A stretch of 64,000 bases of DNA from Hoyosella altamirensis (GCF_014191505.1 NZ_JACHWS010000002.1:124001-188000); one strand, 5' to 3'. Positions 43,740 to 52,657 are shown, counted from the first letter of the stretch. Notes: generated by a model not told the origin, from the sequence alone. Numbers and translations: made by a program.

Positions 43740-43772
43740 GATGTTTGAGCGCCCGCTTGGCTGGCTAGCCGA

Positions 43773-44699
43773 TCACTTCGCGGACGGACGGCCGGACGCT
43801 GGGTACTGGTAGAACCCGTGCCCTGCCTTCTTGCCCAGCCTGCCCGCCTCAACCATGCGCAGCAGCAGCGGCGGCGGCGAGTACAAAGGCTCCTTGAACT
43901 CCTCGTACATCGAGTCCGCGATGGCCTTGATGGTGTCGAGCCCAACCAAGTCGCTCAGCGCGAGCGGCCCCATTGGGTGCGCAAGACCAAGCACGATCGC
44001 CTTATCGATGTCCTCCACCGTCGCGAATCCAGATTCGACCATACGAATCGCGGAAAGCAGGTACGGGACAAGGAGGGCGTTGACCACGAAGCCGGAACGG
44101 TCCGCAGACCGCACAACCTGCTTGCCGAGCACATCGCGAGCGAACGCTTCCGCACGCTCGGATACGTCGGAACTGGTCATCAAGGTGGTCACCAATTCAA
44201 CCAGGGGCAGGACCGGCACCGGGTTGAAAAAGTGCATGCCCACTACACGGCTGGAGTTCTTGGTGGCCATGCCCAGCTTCATGATCGGGATGGACGAGGT
44301 GTTGGAAGCCAGTACTGCCTTTGGGTCGGTGACGATCTGGTCAAGTTCCCGGAAGACTTCCGTCTTGACCTTCTCCTCCTCGACAACAGCCTCAACGACA
44401 AGCTGACGATCAGCGAAATCACCGAGATCGGAGGTGAAGCGGAGTCGCCAGGCGGCCTGCTCCCGCTCACGCTCGGTGATCTTCCCGCTGCTCACACCAC
44501 GGTCAAGCGACCGGAGAATTCGCGCCCGGCCTGCGGCGGCGAGTTCACGGGTCTGCTCGAACACCAGCACGTCGACGTGTGCGCGAGCGCACACCTCCGC
44601 GATACCAGCACCCATCTGGCCGGCGCCGATAACACCCACTCGCGAGATCTTGTCTCCGGCGCCCGGCTTGGCGGCGGGAGTGTCAGCTTGCCCGGTCAT
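43773..44699 (-). CDS. 3-hydroxybutyryl-CoA dehydrogenase (FadB2 type)
   Basis: This enzyme oxidises 3-hydroxyacyl-CoA or reduces acetoacetyl-CoA with NAD(P). The 308-residue protein has the Rossmann motif RVGVIGAGQMGAGIAEVCAR, the substrate segment LASNTSSIPIMKLG and the catalytic HFFNPVPVLPLVEL (His). The Asn/Glu region is SGFVVNALLVPYLLSAIRMV and the end is LGKKAGHGFYQYP. It overlaps the isocitrate lyase stop by one base, so the two are one operon; the same pair (Rv0467-Rv0468) exists in M. tuberculosis. Together they serve fatty-acid and acetate use. Confidence 0.94.
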   Translation of the reverse strand: MTGQADTPAAKPGAGDKISRVGVIGAGQMGAGIAEVCARAHVDVLVFEQTRELAAAGRARILRSLDRGVSSGKITEREREQAAWRLRFTSDLGDFADRQLVVEAVVEEEKVKTEVFRELDQIVTDPKAVLASNTSSIPIMKLGMATKNSSRVVGMHFFNPVPVLPLVELVTTLMTSSDVSERAEAFARDVLGKQVVRSADRSGFVVNALLVPYLLSAIRMVESGFATVEDIDKAIVLGLAHPMGPLALSDLVGLDTIKAIADSMYEEFKEPLYSPPPLLLRMVEAGRLGKKAGHGFYQYPASGRPSAK

Positions 44700-45985
44700 C
44701 AGTGGAACTGGCCTTCTTCAGTCGACCCCTTGAGGGCTGCGGTGGAGGTGTTCGGGTCCACTGTGGTAGCGATGCGGTCGAAGTAGCCGGCACCAACCTC
44801 GCGCTGGTGCTTGGTGGCGGTGTAGCCGCGAGCTTCTGACGCGAACTCGCGCTCCTGCAGGTCAACGTAGGCGGTCATGCCTTCACGGGCATAGCCGTAA
44901 GCCAGGTCGAACATGCTGTAGTTGAGTGCGTGGAAGCCCGCGAGCGTGATGAACTGGAACTTGAAGCCCATCGCGCCGAGTTCCTTCTGGAACTTCGCAA
45001 TCGTCGAGTCGTCGAGGTGCGCCCGCCAGTTGAAGGACGGTGAGCAGTTGTACGACAGCAGCTGGTCTGGGAAGTCAGCCTTCACAGCCTCGGCGAACTT
45101 CTTCGCGACCTCGAGGTCCGGAACACCGGTCTCCATCCAGATCATGTCCGCGTACGGTGCGTAAGCCTTCGCGCGGGCGATGCAGGGCTCGATGCCATTC
45201 TTGATGTTGTAGAAGCCCTCAGCGGTGCGCTCGCCGGTGATGAACGGGCGGTCACGCTCGTCGACATCAGACGTGATGAGTGTCGCGGCCTCAGCGTCGG
45301 TACGAGCGATGACGACGGTTTCCGTGTTGGAAACGTCCGCTGCGAGACGGGCCGAGGTCAGCGTGCGGATGTGCTGCTGGGTGGGGATCAGCACCTTGCC
45401 ACCGAGGTGGCCGCACTTCTTCTCCGACGCGAGCTGGTCTTCCCAGTGGGTACCAGCGGCGCCCGCGGCAATCATGGCCTTCTGCAGCTCGTAGACGTTC
45501 AGCGCGCCACCGAAGCCCGCTTCACCGTCAGCGACGATCGGCACCAGCCAGTTGTCAACTGCCGTGTCACCCTCGACACGCGCGATCTCGTCGGCACGGA
45601 GCAGCGCGTTGTTGATGCGGCGAACAACAGCTGGAACTGAGTTTGCCGGGTAGAGGCTCTGGTCAGGGTAGGTGTGACCCGAGAGGTTCGCGTCACCGGC
45701 GACCTGCCAGCCGGACAGGTAGATGGCCTTCAGGCCCGCGCGGACCTGCTGAACGGCCATGTTGCCGGTCAGTGCACCAAGAGCGTTGATGTAATCGTCG
45801 CTGTTGACGCCTTCCCACAGGATTTCCGCACCGCGGCGAGCCAGCGTGTGCTCTTCTACGACGCTGCCCTGAAGTTCGGCGACCTGCTCAGCGCTGTAGT
45901 CGCGGGTGATTCCCTTCCAGCGAGGGTTGGTGTCCCAGTCCTGCTGAATTTCAGCGGCGGTACGTGGCTTACCGACGTTAGACAT
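44699..45985 (-). CDS. aceA: Isocitrate lyase
   Basis: Isocitrate lyase splits isocitrate to glyoxylate and succinate, the entry to the glyoxylate shunt. The 428-residue protein has the catalytic [19 protein letters not shown] loop with the active cysteine. [40 protein letters not shown] and [15 protein letters not shown] are also present. Its length is that of the short bacterial Icl1 form. The upstream region is shared with divergent ramB and contains a RamB-like palindrome and a Crp/GlxR box, in keeping with induction on acetate or fatty acids. Confidence 0.97.
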   Translation of the reverse strand: MSNVGKPRTAAEIQQDWDTNPRWKGITRDYSAEQVAELQGSVVEEHTLARRGAEILWEGVNSDDYINALGALTGNMAVQQVRAGLKAIYLSGWQVAGDANLSGHTYPDQSLYPANSVPAVVRRINNALLRADEIARVEGDTAVDNWLVPIVADGEAGFGGALNVYELQKAMIAAGAAGTHWEDQLASEKKCGHLGGKVLIPTQQHIRTLTSARLAADVSNTETVVIARTDAEAATLITSDVDERDRPFITGERTAEGFYNIKNGIEPCIARAKAYAPYADMIWMETGVPDLEVAKKFAEAVKADFPDQLLSYNCSPSFNWRAHLDDSTIAKFQKELGAMGFKFQFITLAGFHALNYSMFDLAYGYAREGMTAYVDLQEREFASEARGYTATKHQREVGAGYFDRIATTVDPNTSTAALKGSTEEGQFH

Positions 45986-46186
45986 CGATTCTCCAGTTTC
46001 TGTGAGTCTGACCCTTACGAGGCGTGAAGCGGCCCGTGTAAACGGCTCGTTACCGAGTGCTCACACATGTGACCGGCTTCGCATCTTTGTACCTCGGTGG
46101 TTCGGTTACTTAACCGACGATGCCACACCATAAAGACGCTGGTCTACCCCTTGCAAGTGCCAATTGTGGCTAGGTTTACGAGGGGT

Positions 46187-46204
46187 CTTGCAAATTTTGC
46201 GAAG
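46187..46204. promoter_or_regulatory. RamB-like palindrome (TTGCAAA/TTTGCGAA)
   Basis: CTTGCAAATTTTGCGAAG is an imperfect inverted repeat of the TTTGCAAA-type half site that, as I recall, RamB recognises in Corynebacterium glutamicum. It lies about 200 bp before aceA and 260 bp before ramB, suited to RamB control of both. Confidence 0.55.
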
Positions 46205-46339
46205 AAGCGCCGAGGAGCCGCCGAGAAAAAACAGTACGAGCGTTACGTTAGCGCAGGTGAGCGCAACGGGCCCTCAGTCACCACCTCGGCGCACCGCCCG
46301 CAACCCCTCTACGCCAGCCGAGGCACAACACTGGAGCAA

Positions 46340-46355
46340 TGTGAGCACATTCACA
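46340..46355. promoter_or_regulatory. Crp/GlxR-type binding site upstream of ramB
   Basis: TGTGAGCACATTCACA matches TGTGA-n6-TCACA exactly. It lies 112 bp before the ramB GTG start, within the shared aceA-ramB region, and suggests cAMP-type control of acetate metabolism. Confidence 0.75.
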
Positions 46356-46467
46356 TTCGACTAGACGGCCGGAATGTGCGCTTGCCACGCGCACCGCTGT
46401 GAATATTGCGAACCTGGTCATGGGAATCGGCTAGCAGTCCCGCCAGCCTGCGCATAGCCTGGAACTC

Positions 46468-47940
46468 GTGGCAAAGACGTTTGTCGGTGCACGCTTGCGG
46501 CAACTGAGAGCCGAGCGGGGCCTGAGCCAGGTCGAGCTTGCGAAGATGCTCGACATCTCGGCGAGCTACCTGAACCAGATCGAACATGACGTGCGACCGC
46601 TGACCGTCCCCGTTCTGCTGCGGATCACCGAGCTATTCGGAGTCGATGCGACGTTCTTCGCGTCTCAGGACACCACCCGTCTCATCGCCGAAATGCGGGA
46701 GGTTCTCCTCGATTCTGAAGTCGGCGTGGATGCCGACGCGCAAGAGGTTGCCAGCCTGGTGCAAACGCACCCCGCAATCGCCCGGGCGGTCGTCAACTTG
46801 CACCGCCGCTACCGCAACACGACCTCCCAGCTGGCAGCCGCAACGGAAGACCGGTACAACGACGGCAGCGGATCCGGCGCGATCACGATGCCCCACGAGG
46901 AAGTCCGTGACTACGTCTACCAACGGCAGAACTACTTCCACGAACTCGACACCGCCGCCGAGCAGCTGACTGTGCAGATGCGCATGCACCACGCCGACGT
47001 GCGGAGGGAGATCGCCCGGCGGCTCGAGCGGGTGCACGGCGTGCAGATCATCAAGCGCATCGACCTTGGGGATTCCGTACTGCACCGCTACCACCCCGAA
47101 ACCCGGGTGATGGAGATTTCGACACATCTCTCTCCCGGCCAGCAAGTCTTCAAGTTCGCCACCGAGCTCGCGTATCTCGAGTGCGGCGAACTCCTTGATG
47201 AGCTTGTGGACGAAGGCAACTTCAGCTCCGACGCCGCGCGACGGCTCGCCCGGGTCAGCCTCGCCAAGTACTTCGCCGCCGCGACGATGCTGCCCTACCG
47301 GCAGTTCCACGAGGTGGCTGAGGACTTTAAGTACGACGTTGAGCGGATGTCCGCCTTCTACTCGGTCAGCTACGAATCAATCTGTCACCGACTGTCGACG
47401 CTGCAGCGGCCGAACCTCCGCGGAGTGCCGTTCTCTTTCGTGCGGGTAGACCGCGCAGGCAACATGTCGAAACGGCAATCGGCAACGGGGTTTCACTTCT
47501 CGTCGACCGGCGGCACATGTCCGCTGTGGAACGTCTACGAGACTTTCGCCTATCCCGGCAAGATCATGCGACAGATCGCCGAAATGCCCGACGGCCGCCG
47601 CTACCTGTGGATCGCCAGAACGGTCGAGCGACGGGCCTCGAGGTACGGCGAGCCCGGTAAGACTTTCGCGATCGGACTGGGGTGCGAGCTGCGCCACGCG
47701 GGACGCACGGTTTACGCGGATGGCCTTGATATCTCAGATTCCGGCACAGCAACCCCCATTGGAGTGGGCTGCCGGATCTGCGAACGGGATACCTGTCCGC
47801 AGCGGGCCTTTCCCGCTATCGGGAAGGACATCGACCTCAACGAACACCGCAGCACCATTTCCCCGTACCTAGTGCGGGAAGATTCGCGGGATCGCGTGCG
47901 AGAGCGGATACCGGACGAGGAGTTCGCTCCGCACCTGTGA
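46468..47940 (+). CDS. ramB: Short-chain fatty acid / acetate metabolism regulator RamB
   Basis: RamB is an XRE-type regulator that represses acetate-use genes in corynebacteria and controls icl in M. tuberculosis. The 490-residue protein starts with a helix-turn-helix (FVGARLRQLRAERGLSQVEL, then MLDISASYLNQIEHDVRPL). It continues with the family's central ImmA/IrrE-like region (ATELAYLECGELLDELVDEG) and a C-terminal domain with conserved cysteines (GVGCRICERDTCPQRAFPAI, typical of the DUF2083-type end). The start is GTG at 46468. It diverges from aceA, its expected target. Its arrangement matches M. tuberculosis Rv0465c-Rv0467. Confidence 0.95.
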   Translation: MAKTFVGARLRQLRAERGLSQVELAKMLDISASYLNQIEHDVRPLTVPVLLRITELFGVDATFFASQDTTRLIAEMREVLLDSEVGVDADAQEVASLVQTHPAIARAVVNLHRRYRNTTSQLAAATEDRYNDGSGSGAITMPHEEVRDYVYQRQNYFHELDTAAEQLTVQMRMHHADVRREIARRLERVHGVQIIKRIDLGDSVLHRYHPETRVMEISTHLSPGQQVFKFATELAYLECGELLDELVDEGNFSSDAARRLARVSLAKYFAAATMLPYRQFHEVAEDFKYDVERMSAFYSVSYESICHRLSTLQRPNLRGVPFSFVRVDRAGNMSKRQSATGFHFSSTGGTCPLWNVYETFAYPGKIMRQIAEMPDGRRYLWIARTVERRASRYGEPGKTFAIGLGCELRHAGRTVYADGLDISDSGTATPIGVGCRICERDTCPQRAFPAIGKDIDLNEHRSTISPYLVREDSRDRVRERIPDEEFAPHL

Positions 47941-48089
47941 CGGTTCGGGGCCGCGGCGCGCGGATTGTGAGCGTATCGTCATTCGGCCGAGCCTGATCGG
48001 TGACCGGATTCGGTACTGCCCCAACATACCGTTACAGCAGGCGCGGAATGCCCGCGCTGAAAGCGGTTTACTGTGAAGGGGTTACGCAC

Positions 48090-48236
48090 ATGTTCGGTTC
48101 GATTCTCGATATGATCGCGGCGTTCGCGCTGTGGATCAGAGACAACGACGGCACTGGCGACTTCAGCAACTTCGAGATGGTCTTCGACATGTTCGGCGAC
48201 CTCGCTGGCTCCGTCGATGGTTTCCTCGGCTCCTAA
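48090..48236 (+). CDS. 48-residue acidic amphipathic peptide (possible mycolata small porin or surface peptide)
   Basis: This short gene encodes a 48-residue peptide that starts MFGSILDMIAAFALWIRDND and ends GDLAGSVDGFLGS. It is acidic and alternates hydrophobic and polar residues like an amphipathic helix; no signal peptide is present. GAAGGGG lies eight bases before the ATG, and a perfect 14-bp terminator hairpin follows 15 bp after the stop, so the gene forms its own transcription unit. Its size and composition recall the PorA/PorH peptides of corynebacteria (about 45-57 residues, also leaderless), but I see no clear sequence identity, so that idea is inference. A similar 40-residue peptide is encoded at 60600-60722. 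Confidence 0.65.
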   Translation: MFGSILDMIAAFALWIRDNDGTGDFSNFEMVFDMFGDLAGSVDGFLGS

Positions 48237-48251
48237 GGGCAGCGTGTGCAA

Positions 48252-48287
48252 GTTAGCGCGGGTCCCGGCTTCCGGACCCGCGCTAAC
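48252..48287 (+). terminator. Perfect 14-bp terminator hairpin after the 48-residue peptide gene
   Basis: GTTAGCGCGGGTCC and GGACCCGCGCTAAC pair fully around an eight-base loop and are followed by tcgtttctc. It is one of the strongest hairpins in the window. Confidence 0.85.
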
Positions 48288-48397
48288 TCGTTTCTCAGAA
48301 ATTTTCCCGAAAGTTTCGCTCTGACCCAATCCGTCTGAACTCATGCTCCGAAGACTGTGTGTAAGGCAGTTCACACCTTCACCCCGATGGAGATGGC

Positions 48398-48934
48398 ATG
48401 TCTCAGACGGCAGTATCAACACACCATCGCGTTACACGCCGCCTCGCTCTCGCTGCGAGCGGCGCCCTGATAGCCGGCTCGGCGTCACTACTGGGTGCGA
48501 CGACAGCAGCAGCCGCGCCCGTGGAGTGTCCGGCGGTTCCGGGAACGGGCCCGGCAGCAACCTCTGCCACATCATCATGTTCTGCGACCGCAGACGATTC
48601 GAGCGCGGCAGCAGCATTTGGCTTTGACGGAAACGCCGCAGCGGCCGGAGAAATGTTCGGACTTTCCCTGGCGATTGCGGCGGATGGTGGTACCGCGACG
48701 AGCGCGGCGACCAACTTCTCAGGCCCCGCTGCCATTGCCATCGGCGATGGTGCAACGGCGGAAACGTGGGGCCTCAACCCGGGGCTTTCAATCGGAATCG
48801 CAGGACCGAGTGCCACTGTCATGGTCTCCGGAACCGCCGCGCCCCAGTGCATGGGCGGGCTTGCGTTCGCGGGTGATTTCCAGACAGGTAAAGGCTGCTT
48901 TTCCGACGGGATGAGCACCGTCCCTCTGGGCTGA
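48398..48934 (+). CDS. Secreted small protein of unknown function
   Basis: The 178-residue protein has a clear signal peptide: basic start (THHRVTRR), hydrophobic core (LALAASGALIAGSASLLGA) and an AAAAP cleavage region near residue 40. The mature part is Ala/Gly/Ser/Thr-rich with four cysteines (VECPAVPG, TSSCSATAD, APQCMGG, GKGCFSDG), probably two disulphides. It has beta-like repeats such as FGLSLAIAADGG and GPAAIAIGDGATAETWG, in which GLxLxIAxxG-type units recur. I do not recognise the family with certainty; mycolata contain small secreted proteins of this look (DUF6764-like is one guess). A hairpin follows the stop. Confidence 0.8.
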   Translation: MSQTAVSTHHRVTRRLALAASGALIAGSASLLGATTAAAAPVECPAVPGTGPAATSATSSCSATADDSSAAAAFGFDGNAAAAGEMFGLSLAIAADGGTATSAATNFSGPAAIAIGDGATAETWGLNPGLSIGIAGPSATVMVSGTAAPQCMGGLAFAGDFQTGKGCFSDGMSTVPLG

Positions 48935-48942
48935 CCTAGTCT

Positions 48943-48987
48943 TCGGGTGCCGCCCCACTGCCCGCCCCACCGGGTGACGGCACCCGA
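48943..48987 (+). terminator. Hairpin after secreted protein gene
   Basis: TCGGGTGCCG and CGGCACCCGA form a perfect 10-bp stem with a 25-base loop, nine bases after the stop of the secreted protein gene. Confidence 0.55.
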
Positions 48988-49152
48988 TGGTCGTCGTGCG
49001 ACCCCGGGCCCAGCCCCAGTGAGCCGCCCCCGCACACCGCCATCCATCGCGGGGGTTGCGGGCTGCGGCCCGGAGGGTTCACGACGATAGTGGCGGGCGC
49101 TGTGTGCTTCACCCAGCGCCCGTCACACTTCCTTTTCGCCCACTTTGGGACT

Positions 49153-49200
49153 GTTTACCACCCGGTAACAGTGATTCACCTCACCGTGACAACTGGTCAC
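49153..49200 (+). promoter_or_regulatory. GlnR-like box and adjacent palindrome upstream of urtA
   Basis: GTTTACCACCCGGTAAC (49153-49169) has the AC-n9-AC spacing described for actinobacterial GlnR sites. GTGACAACTGGTCAC (49186-49200) is a GTGAC/GTCAC inverted repeat 17 bp later, and TTGACC follows at 49202. The set lies about 100-150 bp before urtA and suits nitrogen control. Confidence 0.45.
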
Positions 49201-49304
49201 TTGACCGAAACAGGCACTCAATACCGTTCCCCAGGACTGGCTTCAACGTGGCGCCCTCACGGCGTCACCGAAAGCTCCCGACGAACGGAACGAAAGGTGT
49301 GCCG

Positions 49305-50555
49305 ATGAGGTTGTCCAGGCGCATGATCGCTGCCCCCACCGCACTGGTAGCGATCGGTCTACTTCTCACGGCGTGCGGCAGCCGTGCTGGCGATGAAGCG
49401 GCTGCCAGCGCGGAATCGTGCGTGGATACAAGTGGTGACACAATCAAGGTTGGGTCCCTGAACTCGCTCTCGGGCACGATGGCGATCAGCGAGGTCACCG
49501 TTCGCGACTCGATCCGCCTCGCGGTGGAAGAAATCAACGCTGACGGTGGCGTCCTCGGCAAGCAGATTCAGGTCGTCGGTGAAGATGGCGCGTCCGACCC
49601 CGCCACATTCGCCGAGAAGGCGGAAAAGCTGATCCGCCAGGACTGTGTGGCAGCAGTCTTTGGTGGCTGGACCTCCGCAAGCCGTAAAGCGATGCTGCCG
49701 GTCTTCGAGGACAACAATTCCCTGCTCTACTACCCCGTCCAATATGAGGGTCTCGAAGCCTCCCCGAACATCTTCTACTCCGGCGCTACCACGAACCAGC
49801 AAATCGTCCCAGCCCTTGATTACTTGAAAGAACAGGGCACAGAATCGCTGTACCTCGTGGGCAGCGACTATGTGTTCCCGCGCACGGCAAACTCTGTGAT
49901 CAAGGCCTATGCCGAAGCGAATGGAATCGAGATCCTCGGTGAGGACTACACCCCGCTGGGTTCAACCGACTTCTCGACCATCGTCAACAAAGTCCGCACC
50001 GCTGGAGCAGATGCGGTCTTCAACACCCTGAACGGTGACTCCAACGTCGCCTTCTTCCGCGAGTACTCCAACGCGGGCCTCACTGCCGAAGCGATGCCGG
50101 TCGTCTCAGTGTCCATTGCGGAGGAAGAGGTCGGCGGCATCGGTGTGCAGAACATCGAGGGCCAGCTGACCGCGTGGAACTACTACCAGACCGTCGACAC
50201 TCCGGAGAACCAGACATTCGTTGCTGCGTACAAGGAGCGATTCGGCGACAATAAGCCGACCTCCGATCCGATGGAAGCCGCGTACACCTCGGTCTACCTC
50301 TGGAAGGAATCAGTCGAGCAGGCTGAATCATTCGACGTCGCCGACGTACAGGCTGCGGCAGGTGGAGTGTCCTTCGCTGCGCCCGAAGGCACCGTGACGA
50401 TCAATGGCGACAACAACCACATCACCAAGACGTCACGCATCGGCGTGATCAACAGTGACGGACTCATCGACACCGTGTGGGAGTCCGACGGCCCGATCGA
50501 TCCGGACCCCTACCTCGAGTCGTACGAGTGGGCTGAAGGCCTGTCCGGCAACTGA
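49305..50555 (+). CDS. urtA: Urea ABC transporter substrate-binding lipoprotein
   Basis: UrtA binds urea (or short amides) outside the membrane. The 416-residue protein has a lipoprotein signal ([12 protein letters not shown], Cys about residue 22) and a type I periplasmic binding fold. Family sequences include [40 protein letters not shown] and [20 protein letters not shown]; the last is characteristic of UrtA rather than branched amino acid binding proteins. I chose the ATG at 49305, where the signal peptide starts; upstream sequence in frame looks non-coding. It opens the urtABCDE operon, complete here. Confidence 0.95.
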   Translation: MRLSRRMIAAPTALVAIGLLLTACGSRAGDEAAASAESCVDTSGDTIKVGSLNSLSGTMAISEVTVRDSIRLAVEEINADGGVLGKQIQVVGEDGASDPATFAEKAEKLIRQDCVAAVFGGWTSASRKAMLPVFEDNNSLLYYPVQYEGLEASPNIFYSGATTNQQIVPALDYLKEQGTESLYLVGSDYVFPRTANSVIKAYAEANGIEILGEDYTPLGSTDFSTIVNKVRTAGADAVFNTLNGDSNVAFFREYSNAGLTAEAMPVVSVSIAEEEVGGIGVQNIEGQLTAWNYYQTVDTPENQTFVAAYKERFGDNKPTSDPMEAAYTSVYLWKESVEQAESFDVADVQAAAGGVSFAAPEGTVTINGDNNHITKTSRIGVINSDGLIDTVWESDGPIDPDPYLESYEWAEGLSGN

Positions 50556-50651
50556 TGCCCCAACTGATTTAGCGGCCTGGGGCCCGTGCCTGACAGGTAC
50601 AGGCCCCAGCGTGCGGCCACAAGTCAGTTCTCACACGAAAGGTTGGTGTCG

Positions 50652-51536
50652 ATGGACGTTTTAGCCAGCCAGCTCTTCACCGGGCTCAGCATCGGTTCGA
50701 TCTTGCTTCTGATCGCGCTGGGCCTCTCCCTCACGTTCGGCCAGATGGGCGTCATCAACATGGCGCATGGTGAGTTCATCATGGCCGGGTCGTACACCGC
50801 ATTCGTTGTTCAACAAGTTATTTCGAGTGCCGGGGTGTCGCTGTTCGTGTCGCTGATTGTCGGTTTCTGCGTCGGCGGCACGATGGGCGTAATACTCGAA
50901 GCGACCCTGCTTAAACGCATGTATCACCGGCCGCTGGACACGTTGCTCGTCACGTTCGGTGTCGGGCTGATCCTGCAGCAGGTAGCGCGGGACATCTTCG
51001 GCGCTCCCGCCGTCAACGTCGCCACACCAGAGTTTCTGCGCGGCAACATCGAAGTACTCGGCGTCGTGCTAACGAAATCACGCCTGTTCATCCTGATTCT
51101 CGCCATTGTGTGCGTTGCCGTTCTCGCCGCAGCGCTGAAGTACACCTCCATAGGGCGCCGGATCCGCGCGGTCGTTCAGAACCGTGACCTTGCTGAAGTG
51201 AGCGGAATCTCAAGCCGGCGCACCGACCTCACGACCTTCTTCATCGGCTCTGGTCTCGCTGGAGTAGCTGGGGTCGCGCTGACACTGATCGGATCAACAA
51301 GCCCGACGATTGGTCAGAGCTACATCGTCGACGCGTTCCTGGTCGTCATCGCTGGTGGTCTCGGACAGATTCGCGGGGCGGTGATCGCTGCGTTCGCGCT
51401 GGGAGTGCTGCACTCGGTAATCGAATACTCCACCACCGCGAGCATCGCGAAAGTCTTGGTGTTCGTTGCGATCATCATCTTCCTGCAAGTTCGGCCGCAG
51501 GGCCTCGTCAGCGTCAAGACTAGGAGCCTCGTATGA
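50652..51536 (+). CDS. urtB: Urea ABC transporter permease UrtB
   Basis: UrtB is one of two membrane permeases of the urea importer, of the LivH family. The 294-residue protein has about eight membrane segments, including GSILLLIALGLSLTFGQMGV. The conserved NMAHGEFIMAGSYTAF segment follows, with an RLFILILAIVCVAVLAA helix and the C-terminal IVDAFLVVIAGGLGQIRGAV block. I chose the ATG at 50652 with AAAGG upstream; this is where the family begins (DVLASQLFTGLSIGSI). Its end overlaps urtC by four bases. Confidence 0.94.
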   Translation: MDVLASQLFTGLSIGSILLLIALGLSLTFGQMGVINMAHGEFIMAGSYTAFVVQQVISSAGVSLFVSLIVGFCVGGTMGVILEATLLKRMYHRPLDTLLVTFGVGLILQQVARDIFGAPAVNVATPEFLRGNIEVLGVVLTKSRLFILILAIVCVAVLAAALKYTSIGRRIRAVVQNRDLAEVSGISSRRTDLTTFFIGSGLAGVAGVALTLIGSTSPTIGQSYIVDAFLVVIAGGLGQIRGAVIAAFALGVLHSVIEYSTTASIAKVLVFVAIIIFLQVRPQGLVSVKTRSLV

Positions 51537-52657
51537 TCAGCACTTTGGTCAAGGATTCCCCCGACGCCGCGAAGCCGAAGATCCCGAAAGCTGAGCGGTC
51601 GTGGTTCGAGCGCTACGGCGTAGCCCTCGGATTCGCAGCTGGCGCTCTGATGTTGTTCGTCGTCGCACCTGCCTTGCTGAGCGATTTCCGCCTCAATCTG
51701 CTTGGCAAGTTCTTGTGCTTCGCCATCGTCGCTGTTGGCATCGGTCTGGCGTGGGGCCGCGGTGGAATGCTCACCCTCGGGCAGGGCGTGTTCTTCGGAC
51801 TCGGCGCTTATATGATGGCCATGCACATGAAGCTCGCCGACGCAGAAATCCGCGACGGTTCGGGAGCACTGCCCGACTTCATGCAACTCGGCGGACAGCG
51901 TGACCTACCCGGCTTCTGGCTCCCATTCACGAGCCCATTCGCGACGTTGCTGATGATTCTGACCATCCCGCCGTTGCTGGCGCTGCTGCTCGGTATGGGT
52001 ATCTTCAAGCGGCGGGTGAAGGGCGCGTACTTTGCAATCCTCAGCCAGGCACTCGCTGCGGCATTTGCCATATTGCTTATCAGTCAGCAGAACACGCTTG
52101 GCGGCTCGAACGGCATAAGTTACTTCCGCACCTGGTTCGGCTTCACGCTGAATGATCCGGTCAATAAGCAAATGCTCTATTTCATCGCCGCCGGTACGTT
52201 GCTGGTGGTCATGTTCATCACCCGGCAGCTGATGAACAGCCGGTACGGCGAATTACTCGTCGCCGTGCGGGACCAGGAGGAGCGCGTCCGCTTCCTCGGC
52301 TACGACCCCGCGAACATCAAGCTGGTCGCTTACGTCGTCGCGGCCTTGTGGGCATCGATCGCGGGAGCGCTGTTCGTCCCGATCGTCGGCATCATCACCC
52401 CGCAAGACGTCGGTGTTCTCGCCTCGATCGCATTCATCATCGGTGTCGCGATTGGTGGCCGCACCACCCTGCTCGGACCAGTGCTAGGTGCAATCGCTGT
52501 CGCCTGGGCGCAGACGACGTTGTCGGAGCAGTTCCCGTCCGCGTGGACGTACGCCCAGGGCGCACTGTTCGTGCTTGTCGTCGGGTTCCTGCCCGGCGGG
52601 ATCGCGTCGTTGTTCCTGCTTCGTCGGCGCAAGAAGCAGAAGGAGGGCACCCCGTGA
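51533..52657 (+). CDS. urtC: Urea ABC transporter permease UrtC
   Basis: UrtC is the second permease of the importer, of the LivM family, 374 residues. After a polar start come roughly ten hydrophobic segments with family motifs CFAIVAVGIGLAWGRGGMLT, LGQGVFFGLGAYMMAMHMKL, the FAILSQALAAAFAILLISQQ helix and the LLVAVRDQEERVRFLGYDPA loop that contacts the ATPase. It overlaps urtB by four bases and urtD by four bases (GTGA), so the operon is translationally coupled. The GRGGMLTLGQG motif favours the Urt subgroup over Liv transporters. Confidence 0.94.
   Translation: MISTLVKDSPDAAKPKIPKAERSWFERYGVALGFAAGALMLFVVAPALLSDFRLNLLGKFLCFAIVAVGIGLAWGRGGMLTLGQGVFFGLGAYMMAMHMKLADAEIRDGSGALPDFMQLGGQRDLPGFWLPFTSPFATLLMILTIPPLLALLLGMGIFKRRVKGAYFAILSQALAAAFAILLISQQNTLGGSNGISYFRTWFGFTLNDPVNKQMLYFIAAGTLLVVMFITRQLMNSRYGELLVAVRDQEERVRFLGYDPANIKLVAYVVAALWASIAGALFVPIVGIITPQDVGVLASIAFIIGVAIGGRTTLLGPVLGAIAVAWAQTTLSEQFPSAWTYAQGALFVLVVGFLPGGIASLFLLRRRKKQKEGTP

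Larger units (their letters stand above)
45986..46467. other. 482-bp aceA-ramB regulatory intergenic region
   Basis: No gene is visible here. The region holds divergent promoters for aceA (minus) and ramB (plus). It contains a TCACACATGTGA palindrome at 46061-46072, a CTTGCAAG palindrome at 46150-46157, a RamB-like site at 46187-46204 and a consensus Crp/GlxR site at 46340-46355. Confidence 0.7.
48935..49304. other. 370-bp non-coding region before urtA
   Basis: No gene is supported here. It contains the terminator of the secreted protein gene (48943-48987), then a GC-rich stretch, then an AT-richer promoter area with GlnR-like and GTGAC/GTCAC palindromic elements (49153-49200) ahead of the urea transporter operon. 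Confidence 0.6.

Noticed and set aside
43818-44786. 322-residue plus-strand frame opposite 3-hydroxybutyryl-CoA dehydrogenase
   Set aside because: Antisense shadow; the dehydrogenase motifs on the minus strand are intact.
46061-46072. TCACACATGTGA as a further Crp/GlxR site
   Set aside because: The half sites are in the wrong order and only two bases apart, so it does not match TGTGA-n6-TCACA.
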